From NCBI GenBank assembly GCA_905236875.1, contig CAJOQT010000038.1, positions 1-40,731 on the forward strand: DNA of 40,731 nt, read 5' to 3'. The notes below the pieces were generated by a model. The model was not told the DNA's origin, made no database searches, and saw nothing but the letters and a program-made list of their open reading frames with translations. Position 1 is the first letter of the stretch. Each line of letters opens with the position of its first letter. This document shows, one piece after another, positions 15,091 through 23,901 of the stretch. A program made the translations under genes and the position numbers. Source of the DNA: an uncultured Prevotella sp. (GTDB taxonomy: Bacteria; Bacteroidota; Bacteroidia; Bacteroidales; Bacteroidaceae).

Positions 15091-17076
15091 CTATAAATCC
15101 TGCTCAAACGGTGCCATCGGCAGGCCGTTGAGACCGACGACATTGGCATCGGCGGGGTTGTCTTTCCATGCGTAGCGGATTTTCGTTGGGGTGAAGTCAG
15201 AGTTGAAGAGTGTAATGACATTCCCTTTGCCTATGGCTGGCACATTGTGGATAGAATTACCGTCGTCCGCAATTTCAAAAGTATAAAGATCTCCTTCTTG
15301 TATGGGCTGATCGAGTGTGAGTTGAATAGTGGATCCCGTAATCTGGACTGATATGACTTTTGGTGATAGTTGCACCTTCTTATTGAATACAAGCTTGTCG
15401 AAACAAAGACCGATACGTTCGGCAACTTCCTTTTTACGCAGTGGATGAATATCGACGGTTTCGCCAAGGTCTATGATACATGCCAGTTCTGCACGTGGAT
15501 CGGCTAACGCTGTCAGACGCTGTTGTTCGCGCAGTGCTGCCCAGTTGCTGTTCACTGGTGTGGTTTGTGGGACGATAGGTGAGGGGAAACCTGTCTGCTG
15601 TCGTCCATCGTAATTAGCCAATTGTACAATGACAAACGGCATCTGCTGGTCCTGCCAGCAATCACGCCAACAGCCCATCAGCTTTTTGAGGTAGTCACCG
15701 TAAGGAGCGGGATTGCCGGTATTTGATTCACCTTGATACCACACCACACCACTCAAGGCGTAAGGTGCCAGCGGATAGAGTACGGCATTGTAGAGGGTTG
15801 TTGGCAGGTTCTGCAGCGACACATCTCCACTGGGGCATGAGGGCATGGCGGCTCCAGCATGGTGTTTCCACAGCTCACTCAGTTTGATGACATCCTGCGG
15901 CATGGGGTTCTGGCTGAAGCGGTCTGCGCCAAAACAAAGCATATAGGGCTTCTGCGGAATGAAATGCGCGATACCATATTTATTAATGAAGCGAACGGTG
16001 ATGACGTTGTCGCCCTCACGTAACAAGCCTTCGGGAATATCGTAGCGGCGCGGAGGATACTGGTAATACGTGCGGCCAACCTGTTGACCGTTGACATAAG
16101 TGATGTCAGCATCGAACAAGGTGCCCAGCAATAGACGGGCAGGCTGTCCGGCATGGGTCTTGTCAATGGTCACATGCTGACGCAGCCAGATGCTGCCAAT
16201 GATGCCGCGTCCGTTCACTTTTGCCCATTCCATCGAATATTGATTAACCAAAGGCCATGAAGAGTCATCGTAGTCAGTAGCAGTGAAACGACCATTCATT
16301 CCAGGGTCTTGTGCATCTAACAATTCATTCCATCGCTGGTCAGCCAGCTGGTTAGCACGGGTCTGTGTTTTGACGTAGTCGTCGCTTTGGTAGAGTTTGG
16401 TCTTTTCTATCAACTGCGGGTAGTCGCGTTGTAGCGAGTCAGCACTGATCCAAGCCTCAATGGGAGTGCCTCCCCAACTGTTGACAATAATGCCCTGCGG
16501 CACGCCCGTTTCTGCAAACATCCGTATGCCGAGGAATGTGCCGACTGCAGAGAAAAGCCAGGCATTTTGCTTGTTAAGTGGCTTCCAGTTGATGCTGGTG
16601 GCACGTATATCCTCTTGTACACCGTGGGTGTTTGTCTCGTTCTGAACGCGGAAAAGACGTATTTTGCTGTTGTCAAAATGTTCGATTTCATCGACATATT
16701 GTGGATAAACACGCTCAATGGTCACGTCAATGTTTGATTGTCCGGAGCACAGCCAGACATCGCCAATTAGCACGTCAGTAATCTCCCTTGTCTCAGACTT
16801 CTCACCTCTCACCTCTAACACATAAGGTCCACCGGCCTTCTGTTTGGGAAGGTTGATGCACCATCGCCCGTTGGTATCAGCTATAGTGGTGTATTGTTTC
16901 TTACGGAAGATGACAGTCACTTGTTCGCCAGGGTCTGCCTTACCCCAAATGGGAATTGTCTTTTCACGTTGTAGTACCATGCCCGACTGGAATAGTTGAG
17001 GTAAGACAACGGCAGACTGTGCGGTCAGAGCCCCCAGACTGACGGCTAATAGCCATAATAACATACGATGTTTCAT
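15091..17076 (-). CDS. Secreted SGNH esterase, sialate O-acetylesterase family (possible acetylxylan esterase)
   Basis: 661 aa with a Sec signal peptide (1-21, cleavage near AQSA). The block LCSGQSN contains the nucleophile Ser114. WYQGESNTGNP is the second SGNH block, and DIHPLRKKEVAERIG near the C-terminus supplies the Asp-His pair. A jelly-roll-like insert (IWLRQHVTI to PEGLLREGDNVITVRFIN) interrupts the catalytic domain, as in many family members. Such enzymes remove O-acetyl groups from sugars. The gene is divergent from a xylan cluster, and P. bryantii has, as I recall, an esterase (XynE) with its xylan genes, so acetyl-xylan is a plausible substrate. A sialic acid target cannot be excluded, but no other sialic acid genes are in the window. 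Confidence 0.85.
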   Translation of the reverse strand: MKHRMLLWLLAVSLGALTAQSAVVLPQLFQSGMVLQREKTIPIWGKADPGEQVTVIFRKKQYTTIADTNGRWCINLPKQKAGGPYVLEVRGEKSETREITDVLIGDVWLCSGQSNIDVTIERVYPQYVDEIEHFDNSKIRLFRVQNETNTHGVQEDIRATSINWKPLNKQNAWLFSAVGTFLGIRMFAETGVPQGIIVNSWGGTPIEAWISADSLQRDYPQLIEKTKLYQSDDYVKTQTRANQLADQRWNELLDAQDPGMNGRFTATDYDDSSWPLVNQYSMEWAKVNGRGIIGSIWLRQHVTIDKTHAGQPARLLLGTLFDADITYVNGQQVGRTYYQYPPRRYDIPEGLLREGDNVITVRFINKYGIAHFIPQKPYMLCFGADRFSQNPMPQDVIKLSELWKHHAGAAMPSCPSGDVSLQNLPTTLYNAVLYPLAPYALSGVVWYQGESNTGNPAPYGDYLKKLMGCWRDCWQDQQMPFVIVQLANYDGRQQTGFPSPIVPQTTPVNSNWAALREQQRLTALADPRAELACIIDLGETVDIHPLRKKEVAERIGLCFDKLVFNKKVQLSPKVISVQITGSTIQLTLDQPIQEGDLYTFEIADDGNSIHNVPAIGKGNVITLFNSDFTPTKIRYAWKDNPADANVVGLNGLPMAPFEQDL

Positions 17077-17089
17077 ATCCTTGTAGTTT

Positions 17090-17121
17090 TAGCAATTTAT
17101 AATGCAAATGTAGCAATTTAT
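17090..17121. promoter_or_regulatory. Direct repeat TAGCAATTTAT x2 spaced 21 nt, overlapping the esterase -7 box
   Basis: Copies at 17090-17100 and 17111-17121. On the minus strand the -7 box TACATTTG (17112-17105) lies between them and touches the second copy. This places a two-site operator candidate between the divergent esterase and symporter genes. Confidence 0.45.
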
Positions 17122-17200
17122 GACGATGAATCCGTCAAAATAGGTTTGTTAATTGTTAAATGAAACAAAAATGAAAACTTATGTTACATTCGGCAACATT

Positions 17201-17226
17201 TTGTTGACAAAAAACCATTACCTTTG
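17201..17226 (+). promoter_or_regulatory. Promoter of the xylan operon, -7 box TACCTTTG with poorly spaced -33
   Basis: TACCTTTG occupies 17219-17226. The nearest TTG (17201-17203) is only 15 nt away, so the promoter probably needs an activator. Confidence 0.55.
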
Positions 17227-17257
17227 CAAACAATAACCCAAAACAAAAACAATTAAT

Positions 17258-18664
17258 ATGGAAACAAACGAGCAAAAAGGTTTTTACAAACTTTCATGGC
17301 TGCAACGCATCGGTTTTGGCGCAGGTGATATGGCGCAGAACCTAATTTATCAGACCGTTAGTATCTGGTTGTTGTTCTTCTACACAAACGTTTATGGACT
17401 TGACCCTGGCGCTGCTGCCCTCATGTTCCTCATTGTCCGACTGATAGACTGGGCATGGGACCCCGTGGTGGGTGCATTTGTCGATAAGAGCAATCCCAAA
17501 TGGGGAAAATATCGTTCCTGGCTGATTCTTGGCGGTATTCCTTTGACAGGTTTCGCTATTCTCTGCTTCTGGAACGGATTTAGCGGCTCGCTCTTATACG
17601 CTTATGTCACCTATGTTCTGATGTCTATGTGCTACACGCTGGTCAATGTGCCCTACGGCGCCTTGAACTCGTCGCTCACCCGTGATACCAATGAGATTAC
17701 TATTCTCACCTCCACCCGTATGTTCATGGCCAACGCAGGTGCGCTTATCGTGAAGTCACTGCCGATGGTGATTGCCATCTTTGCTCCGGTAGCAGCCGAT
17801 GGCAGTGCTATCATCAATAAGCCAGAATCGGCATCCGCTTGGTTCATTACCATGACCCTGTTCGCCTTGGCAGGATTGGTACTCCTGATATTTTGTTTCA
17901 CACAAAGTAAAGAACGTGTGGTTATGGACAAGGCCGAATCGGATAAGGTGAAGGCTACTGATCTCTTCACTGAGTTTGTACACAACCGTCCGCTGCGCAT
18001 CCTGGCCTTCTTCTTTGTGACAGCATTCTCCATGATGAGTGTCAGCAACGCTGCCGATGCTTATTTCATGACTTATAACGTAGGTGCCAATGAATATATG
18101 ACTACCGCGTTCATGTGGCTTGGCACTATTCCCGCGTTTATCTTCATGCCGATGGTTCCCGCCATCAAGCGCAAGGTGGGCAAGAAGGGCATGTTCTACT
18201 GCTTCTTGGGTGTGGCCGTCATTGGCATGTTGCTCATGTACGTTTGCGTACAGGTAGAGTCACTCAAGCAGTTCTGGATTCTCTGTGTTATCCAGTTTAT
18301 CAAGTCCACTGGTATCATCGTTGCCACTGGCTATATGTGGGCACTGGTTCCCGAGGTGGTATCGTACGGTGAATACAAAACCGGCAAGCGTATTGCAGGT
18401 ATCGTCAACGCTCTCACAGGTATCTTCTTCAAGCTTGGCATGGCATTGGGCGGTGTAGTACCCGGTGCGGTTCTGGCTATTGTAGGATTCGATGCCAAGC
18501 TCGACCAGCAGACACCATTTGCCGAGCAGGGTATCCTCTGGCTCGTATGTGTCATCCCGGCTGTCCTGCTGTTGCTTGCAATGTGGATTATCAGCAAATA
18601 CGAACTTGAAGACGATGTCATCGACAAGATCAATGCAGAAATTGAAGCACGCAGCAATGAATAA
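17258..18664 (+). CDS. GPH-family sugar:cation symporter, probably for xylosides
   Basis: 468 aa, about twelve hydrophobic segments. The N-terminal KLSWLQRIGFGAGDMAQNLIY and the loop RLIDWAWDPVVGAFVDKSNPKWGKYRSW are hallmarks of the glycoside-pentoside-hexuronide family (MelB, XynD/XylP-like). YTLVNVPYGALNSSLTRD is a second family signature. It should bring xylo-oligosaccharides or pentosides into the cytoplasm with sodium or protons. The substrate is inferred from the overlapping GH10 xylanase gene (8-nt overlap) and the following GH43 gene; this order matches my memory of xynD-xynA-xynB in P. bryantii. Confidence 0.88.
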   Translation: METNEQKGFYKLSWLQRIGFGAGDMAQNLIYQTVSIWLLFFYTNVYGLDPGAAALMFLIVRLIDWAWDPVVGAFVDKSNPKWGKYRSWLILGGIPLTGFAILCFWNGFSGSLLYAYVTYVLMSMCYTLVNVPYGALNSSLTRDTNEITILTSTRMFMANAGALIVKSLPMVIAIFAPVAADGSAIINKPESASAWFITMTLFALAGLVLLIFCFTQSKERVVMDKAESDKVKATDLFTEFVHNRPLRILAFFFVTAFSMMSVSNAADAYFMTYNVGANEYMTTAFMWLGTIPAFIFMPMVPAIKRKVGKKGMFYCFLGVAVIGMLLMYVCVQVESLKQFWILCVIQFIKSTGIIVATGYMWALVPEVVSYGEYKTGKRIAGIVNALTGIFFKLGMALGGVVPGAVLAIVGFDAKLDQQTPFAEQGILWLVCVIPAVLLLLAMWIISKYELEDDVIDKINAEIEARSNE

Positions 18665-19766
18665 GAAAATAAAGATATTGACGCTCTGTCTGGCCATGAT
18701 GCCGTTGGCATCCATGGCTCAGCAGGGCTTGAGGGATGCTGTCGGCAAATACTGCCTCATCGGTGCTGCCGTGAATCAGTGGCAGAGTGACGGACAGGTT
18801 CCTCAGGCAGACGCTGTACTCGCGAAGCACTTTAACTGTTTAGTGGCAGAAAACTGCATGAAACCCGAGGTCCTGGCACCTGCAGAGGGAATCTTTGATT
18901 TCCGTGTGGCAGACAAGTTTGTCAACTATGCCCAACAGTTGGGGCTAAAGGTAAATGGACATTGTCTGGTATGGCACTCACAGGCTCCTGACTGGTGGTT
19001 CACCAATGGCTATACAGCCAGTCCTGCCTCGAAGGAAGTGTTGAAGGAGCGGCTGATCAAGCATATCAAGACTGTTGTGGGTCATTTTAAGGGACAGGTC
19101 TTTGGATGGGACGTTGTCAATGAGGCTATCATGGACGACGGTTCCTTCCGTCAGTCTCCTTATTATAATCTGCTGGGTGAGGAGTTTATTGAGGTTGCTT
19201 TCCGTGCAGCTCACGAGGCTGACCCTGATGCAGAACTTTATTACAACGACTACTCGATGTCGGGAGCAGCGAAACGCGAGGCTGTCTGTCGTTTGGTGAA
19301 GAATCTGAAGGCAAAGGGATTGCGTATCGATGGTGTGGGCATGCAGAGCCACAATGGTCTCGACTATCCCAATCTGGACGAATACGAGAAGAGCATTGAT
19401 GCCTTTGCTGCCTGTGGTGTGAAGGTCATGATAACAGAGCTCGATATCAATGTACTGCCAAATCCACAGGGGTTTGGTGGTGCTGCCATCGAGCAGAACT
19501 TCGAGTTCCAGCAGCAATATAACCCCTATGTTGACGGTCTGCCCGCTGCCAAACAGAAGGAACTGGACGAGCGCTGGCTAACACTATTTAAGATTTATTA
19601 CAAACATCGTTCTCAGATCAGCCGCATTACCCTGTGGGGCGTGTGCGACGAGAATTCCTGGCTCAATGGCTGGCCCATCAAGGGACGTACCAACTACCCG
19701 TTGCTCTTTGACCGCCAATACCAGGCTAAGCCTGTGGTTAACGAAATTATCAAACTATACAAATAA
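18657..19766 (+). CDS. xynA: GH10 endo-1,4-beta-xylanase, periplasmic
   Basis: 369 aa from the ATG at 18657, which overlaps the symporter stop by 8 nt and so is translationally coupled. A longer reading from 18492 lies wholly inside the symporter gene and is rejected. The signal peptide MNKKIKILTLCLAMMPLASMA is followed by a single GH10 barrel. WDVVNEA holds the acid/base Glu156, and MITELDINV holds the nucleophile Glu261; NGHCLVWHSQ is the substrate-binding strand. It cuts the xylan backbone or xylo-oligosaccharides. There is no carbohydrate-binding module and no lipobox, so it probably acts in the periplasm on oligosaccharides already imported through the outer membrane. The symbol follows the P. 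bryantii cluster. Confidence 0.93.
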   Translation: MNKKIKILTLCLAMMPLASMAQQGLRDAVGKYCLIGAAVNQWQSDGQVPQADAVLAKHFNCLVAENCMKPEVLAPAEGIFDFRVADKFVNYAQQLGLKVNGHCLVWHSQAPDWWFTNGYTASPASKEVLKERLIKHIKTVVGHFKGQVFGWDVVNEAIMDDGSFRQSPYYNLLGEEFIEVAFRAAHEADPDAELYYNDYSMSGAAKREAVCRLVKNLKAKGLRIDGVGMQSHNGLDYPNLDEYEKSIDAFAACGVKVMITELDINVLPNPQGFGGAAIEQNFEFQQQYNPYVDGLPAAKQKELDERWLTLFKIYYKHRSQISRITLWGVCDENSWLNGWPIKGRTNYPLLFDRQYQAKPVVNEIIKLYK

Positions 19767-19776
19767 ATAAACGATT

Positions 19777-20814
19777 ATGGCTAAATTACCGCGTTATCTT
19801 TTCCCAAGTGATTATATGGCTGACCCGTCGGCTAATGTGTTTAACGGACGTCTTTACGTCTATCCTTCTCATGACTGGGATGCCGGCGAGTGCTTCGACG
19901 ACGATGGCGGACACTTCCAGATGAAGGACTACCACGTATTGTCGTGGGATGACATAGAGAACGACGATGCTACCGACCATGGTGTTATTCTTGACGTGAA
20001 GGATGTGCCCTGGGCCGAGAAGCAGATGTGGGACAACGATGTTGTCGAGAAGGAAGGTAAGTACTTCCTTATCTTCTCCGCCAAGGAGTATAGCGGTGTG
20101 TTCCGTCTTGGCGTGGCTGTAGCAGACAAGCCCGAAGGCCCGTTCATTCCCGAAAAATTCCCTATCCGCGGCTCATTCAGTATTGATCCTTGCATGTTCA
20201 AGGACGATGACGGCCAGATCTATTGCTACTTTGGCGGATTGTGGGGTGGACAATTGCAGTGGGGACGCACGCTTTATCATGGCTTTTCTGCCATCCCAGG
20301 CAAGTATGGTGATGATAACGGTCTTGTTGATCTCGGTCCTGCTCCCGACCACAAAACGCAGCTCTTTGCCAAGCCTGATGCTCCGGCACTTCCCAGTAAT
20401 GTCGTACGCATGACAGATGACGTGCTGCAGTTTGCTGAGGCTCCACGCCCTGTCATCATTCTCGACAAGGACGGACAACCCCTGAAGGCTGGTGACCCGC
20501 ATCGCTTCTTTGAGGCCAGCTGGATGCACAAGTACAACGGCAAGTACTATTTCTCTTACTCTACGGGTGATAGCCACTTCCTGTGCTATGCCATTGGTGA
20601 CAATCCCTATGGACCGTTTACCTACCAGGGAGTTGTTCTCGATCCCGTCGTAGGCTGGACCACCCATCATAGCATTGTGGAGTACAAGGGACAGTGGTAT
20701 CTGTTCTATCATGACTGTGTGCCCTCGAATGACATCACTCACCTGCGTTCCCTCAAGGTACAACGACTGTTCTACAATGAGGATGGCACCATCCAAAAGG
20801 TAGTGAATGAATAA
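19777..20814 (+). CDS. xynB: GH43 beta-xylosidase/alpha-L-arabinofuranosidase, cytoplasmic
   Basis: 345 aa with no signal peptide, so cytoplasmic. The three acidic positions of the five-bladed GH43 propeller are visible: Asp16 in MADPSANV (general base), Asp137 in FSIDPCMF (pKa modulator) and Glu246 in HRFFEASW (general acid). It should split xylo-oligosaccharides imported by the symporter two genes upstream. Whether it prefers xylosyl or arabinosyl ends cannot be told by eye; P. bryantii XynB was described, as I recall, with both activities. It starts 10 nt after the GH10 gene and overlaps the next gene, an ECF sigma factor, by 8 nt. Confidence 0.9.
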   Translation: MAKLPRYLFPSDYMADPSANVFNGRLYVYPSHDWDAGECFDDDGGHFQMKDYHVLSWDDIENDDATDHGVILDVKDVPWAEKQMWDNDVVEKEGKYFLIFSAKEYSGVFRLGVAVADKPEGPFIPEKFPIRGSFSIDPCMFKDDDGQIYCYFGGLWGGQLQWGRTLYHGFSAIPGKYGDDNGLVDLGPAPDHKTQLFAKPDAPALPSNVVRMTDDVLQFAEAPRPVIILDKDGQPLKAGDPHRFFEASWMHKYNGKYYFSYSTGDSHFLCYAIGDNPYGPFTYQGVVLDPVVGWTTHHSIVEYKGQWYLFYHDCVPSNDITHLRSLKVQRLFYNEDGTIQKVVNE

Positions 20815-21304
20815 ATATCGGATTTTAGCAGACTATTACGCTCTGTGTCGCGATGAAATCGTGCATTTTGTCGCTTTGCGAATAGCAGATCACGATGCTG
20901 CAGAGGACATCGTTCAGGATATTTTTGTACGTCTGCTACAATCTGACAAACTGATTAACGCCACCACGTTACCCGCCTTGACTTATACAATGGCGCGTAA
21001 CATGGTGGCTGATTGGTTCCGCCGTCGTCGTGTATTCGAGGAATATGAACATTATATCATAGGAACAGGAAACGACAGGGAATCGATGGAATCGGTAATT
21101 TCTGCAAGAGAACTCATGGAACGAATGGAGCGAACCCTTGCTCGTCTTGCACCAGAATGCCGTGAGACATACTGTCTCCATATATATGACGGTATGCAAG
21201 TCAGCCAGATTGTCCAATCTACAGGGTTGCCTTATCGTGCCGTCGAGTATCGTATAGGACAGGCTCGTCATGCTGTTCGCCGTTCTTTGCGAACAGCCAT
21301 GTGA
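20807..21304 (+). CDS. ECF-type RNA polymerase sigma factor
   Basis: 165 aa. Region 2 is seen in DHDAAEDIVQDIFVRLLQSD and TYTMARNMVADWFRRRR, and region 4 in LARLAPECRETYCLHIYDGMQVSQIVQSTGLPYRAVEYRIGQARHAVRRSL. It belongs to the sigma-70 extracytoplasmic-function group common in Bacteroidetes. These usually have an anti-sigma factor (FecR-like) and a SusC/D pair beside them; here there is none. The gene starts inside the last codons of the GH43 gene, so the two are translationally coupled and the sigma factor is made whenever the xylan operon is transcribed. It may amplify expression of distant glycan-use genes. Its target promoters cannot be named from this window. Confidence 0.88.
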   Translation: MNKYRILADYYALCRDEIVHFVALRIADHDAAEDIVQDIFVRLLQSDKLINATTLPALTYTMARNMVADWFRRRRVFEEYEHYIIGTGNDRESMESVISARELMERMERTLARLAPECRETYCLHIYDGMQVSQIVQSTGLPYRAVEYRIGQARHAVRRSLRTAM

Positions 21305-21312
21305 TGACAGTC

Positions 21313-21345
21313 ATTGAGAGTAACTCAACGGCGGTCACTCTCAAT
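21313..21345. terminator. Possible shared terminator between convergent sigma factor and ispG genes
   Basis: ATTGAGAGT (21313-21321) and ACTCTCAAT (21337-21345) are perfect inverted repeats around a 15-nt loop that covers the end of ispG. There is no T run, so termination is uncertain. Confidence 0.4.
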
Positions 21346-22773
21346 CAATGCCAGCAGACGTTCTACGGCTTCTGATTCAGGAATATTCTTGGCAACACAC
21401 TCTTTCTTACGATAGAGGGAGATCTTTCCCCGTCCGGCACCCACATAGCCGTAGTCGGCATCGGCCATCTCTCCGGGACCATTGACGATACATCCCATAA
21501 TTCCAATCTTCAGACCTACCAGATGCTGGGTGGCTGCCTTGACTTCTTCGAGTCGAGCCGGCTCACGCTCGGCAATACGTGCCAGTTCGCATTGCTCTTG
21601 CTTAATAGCCGCCTTGATGCGGGCAATGGTTTCCTGCAGGTTGTAGAGTGTACGTCCGCAGCCAGGGCATGATATGTATTCGGTCTTCGTGAACTTGATG
21701 CGGGCAGCCTGGAGGATGGCGTCGGCAAGTTCGACAAGACGGGACTCTTCATAAAACTTATTGTGAATTATCAGTTTCGTTGCCTTGCGGTCAATCAGCA
21801 GGCCTCCCACGGCCATGGCAGCCTTCAACTGGAGGGTTTCCCAATCTAGACAAAAGACGGTCAGAGTGATGGTATCATCCTTGATGGTGGCTTCTGCCTC
21901 AGCACGAAGAGCAGTACATTCCTCCATCAGATCCACCAGCTTACGGGCTACGGGAATTTCTGCCTCCGGCTCCTCGCTGAGTGACACACGAATGGTGTCG
22001 CCAATGCCTTCAGTGAGTAGGGCGCCAATACCTACGGCACTCTTGATGCGTCCGTCCTCGCCCTCGCCGGCCTCGGTAACGCCAAGATGTAACGGATAGT
22101 GCATGTCCTCGGCATCCATCGTCTTGACGAGCAGACGGACACTCTGCACCATGACGACGGTGTTGGAGGCCTTGATGCTGATAACGACGTCGTTGAACTC
22201 CTCGCGCTTGAAGATTCGCAGGAACTCCATGCAGCTCTCCACGATGCCCTCGGGGGTATCGCCATAGCGCGACATGATGCGGTCGGAGAGTGAGCCATGG
22301 TTTACGCCGATGCGCACAGCAGTATGGTGCTCCTTACATATATTAATAAAAGGCACCAGTTTACGCTCGATCTTCTGCAGCTCCTCGGCATATTCCTCGT
22401 CGGTATATTCCAAGTGCTTGAATGTGCGGCCCGGATCGACGTAGTTGCCGGGATTGATGCGTACCTTCTCACAATACTGTGCCGCAATGTCGGCTGTATG
22501 AGCCGTGAAGTGAACATCTGCCACCAAGGGCTGTGTATAGCCGTCAGCCTTCAGTCGTGCGGAGATGTTCTTCATGTTCTCTGCCTCACGTGTCCCCTGT
22601 GTGGTGAAACGCACCAGTTCGCCGCCGGCATCGATGATGCGTTTAGCTTGTGCTACACACCCTTCCGTGTCGTTGGTGTCGATGGTTGCCATTGACTGTA
22701 TGCGAATGGGGTTGTCACCACCGATGGCAATGTTGCCGACTTGGGCAACGCTGCTAATTCGTCTTGTACTCAT
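21325..22773 (-). CDS. ispG: 4-hydroxy-3-methylbut-2-enyl diphosphate synthase
   Basis: 482 aa. The N-terminal TIM barrel carries IGGDNPIRIQSMATIDTND, VRINPGNY and IGVNHGSLSDR. The C-terminal iron-sulphur part has CPGCGRT and GIMGCIVNGPGEMADADYGYVG, whose cysteines hold the 4Fe-4S cluster. It converts the cyclic diphosphate MEcPP to HMBPP in the non-mevalonate isoprenoid pathway. Bacteroidetes IspG usually carries a long insert between barrel and cluster domain, giving about 600 aa as I recall; here that linker is short, so the protein is between the E. coli size and the usual Bacteroidetes size. It is the last gene of the rpoN run and overlaps purE by 20 nt. Confidence 0.94.
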   Translation of the reverse strand: MSTRRISSVAQVGNIAIGGDNPIRIQSMATIDTNDTEGCVAQAKRIIDAGGELVRFTTQGTREAENMKNISARLKADGYTQPLVADVHFTAHTADIAAQYCEKVRINPGNYVDPGRTFKHLEYTDEEYAEELQKIERKLVPFINICKEHHTAVRIGVNHGSLSDRIMSRYGDTPEGIVESCMEFLRIFKREEFNDVVISIKASNTVVMVQSVRLLVKTMDAEDMHYPLHLGVTEAGEGEDGRIKSAVGIGALLTEGIGDTIRVSLSEEPEAEIPVARKLVDLMEECTALRAEAEATIKDDTITLTVFCLDWETLQLKAAMAVGGLLIDRKATKLIIHNKFYEESRLVELADAILQAARIKFTKTEYISCPGCGRTLYNLQETIARIKAAIKQEQCELARIAEREPARLEEVKAATQHLVGLKIGIMGCIVNGPGEMADADYGYVGAGRGKISLYRKKECVAKNIPESEAVERLLALIESDRR

Positions 22774-23260
22774 ATTTCACTTCTGCTAAATCTTTGTTGG
22801 CCTTCTCAATCTTTGCTTTCAGCCCCTCTTTGTAAACGGCGAGGCGTCCGGCCAGCTCAGGGTCTCCAAGAGCCAGCATCTCAACGGCAAGGATGGCTGC
22901 GTTTTGTGCGCCATTGATTCCTACTGTAGCAACAGGTATGCCTGGTGGCATCTGTACGATGCTGAGTAGTGCATCGAGTCCGTCGAGCATTCCTTTGATA
23001 GGTACACCTATGACAGGCAAGGTTGTTGATGCGGCAATGACACCTGGCAAGGCGGCTGCCATGCCTGCTCCGGCAATAATGACACGGATGCCACGTTCCT
23101 GGGCTGTCTTGGCAAATTGTTCGACAGCATCGGGTGTACGATGGGCCGAGAGTGCGTTTACTTCGAAAGGCACCTGCAGCTCGTCTAACAGCTTGCAGGC
23201 TTTTTCCATGACAGGCAGGTCGCTGGTGCTGCCCATGATGATACTGATAATTGCTTTCAT
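22754..23260 (-). CDS. purE: N5-carboxyaminoimidazole ribonucleotide mutase
   Basis: 168 aa from the ATG at 23260 (MKAIISIIMGSTSDLPVM). The class I PurE signatures are present: GSTSDLP, SAHRTPD with the catalytic His, and IAGAGMAAALPGVIA. PurE interconverts N5-CAIR and CAIR in purine synthesis. The frame stays open upstream to 23623, but that stretch lies inside the PAP2-type gene and has no PurE features. It begins 20 nt after that gene and overlaps the start of ispG. No purK is present in the window. Confidence 0.95.
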   Translation of the reverse strand: MKAIISIIMGSTSDLPVMEKACKLLDELQVPFEVNALSAHRTPDAVEQFAKTAQERGIRVIIAGAGMAAALPGVIAASTTLPVIGVPIKGMLDGLDALLSIVQMPPGIPVATVGINGAQNAAILAVEMLALGDPELAGRLAVYKEGLKAKIEKANKDLAEVKYEYKTN

Positions 23261-23280
23261 GATGTTGGTTTGAATAGATG

Positions 23281-23901
23281 TTATAACCAGATGATGGCCG
23301 GAATGGTACATACGAGGCCGACGAAGAAACCGCCCACGACCTGTGACAAGGTATGCTGGCGCAGAATCATTCGGCTGCTGCCTAACAGACCCGCCATGAT
23401 GAATAGCAGGCAGAACCACCATACGGGATTGAATCCAAAGGCATCGGCAAAGACGAACAAGGCTCCGGCAAATCCTCCAATAGCTGCCGTATGGGTAGAG
23501 ATCTTCCACAACATGTTGATGAGGGCGCAGACAATTTGTACCACCAGTGCCGCTATGACGATGCTGGCCATGAAGTGGGGGATATGCTGGCGTTCCATCA
23601 GGAATACACAGGCAAAATAACACAGGATGGAGATGATGTAGGGTACCATGCGCCGTTCCTTTTGTCCCAGTTCGATAAGTGTCCAGCCCTGATAACGACG
23701 GTATAGGCGTATGAGAAAAGTGGGCAGCAGAACGGTGAATAGGAACACCAGGCTGATGACCTTTAGTTTAAACTCCCAGGGATAGAGGCTCAGGTAGCTG
23801 AAAAGGAATAGGGTGAGCAGTCCTACCAGTGGCAGGTAGAACGGGGTGAAGATGACGCTGATGATACGGGCACCTAAAATAATTTGTTTCTCTCTTGTCA
23901 T
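23281..23901 (-). CDS. PAP2-like membrane phosphatase
   Basis: 206 aa with five or six hydrophobic segments. The motif run KISTHTAAIGG, then GSSRMILRQHTLSQVVGGFFVG, corresponds to the last two acid-phosphatase blocks of the PAP2 family (HT and R-x-HT-x-x-Q-x-x-x-G). The first KxxxxxxRP block is not obvious, so it may be a divergent member. Such proteins dephosphorylate lipid phosphates such as undecaprenyl or phosphatidylglycerol phosphates at the membrane. Its start codon overlaps the end of rpoN by 4 nt, which shows a shared transcript. The exact substrate is unknown. Confidence 0.78.
   Translation of the reverse strand: MTREKQIILGARIISVIFTPFYLPLVGLLTLFLFSYLSLYPWEFKLKVISLVFLFTVLLPTFLIRLYRRYQGWTLIELGQKERRMVPYIISILCYFACVFLMERQHIPHFMASIVIAALVVQIVCALINMLWKISTHTAAIGGFAGALFVFADAFGFNPVWWFCLLFIMAGLLGSSRMILRQHTLSQVVGGFFVGLVCTIPAIIWL

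Noticed and set aside
18492..18656. N-terminal extension of the xylanase
   Set aside because: It lies inside the symporter gene in another frame and would hide the signal peptide at 18657.
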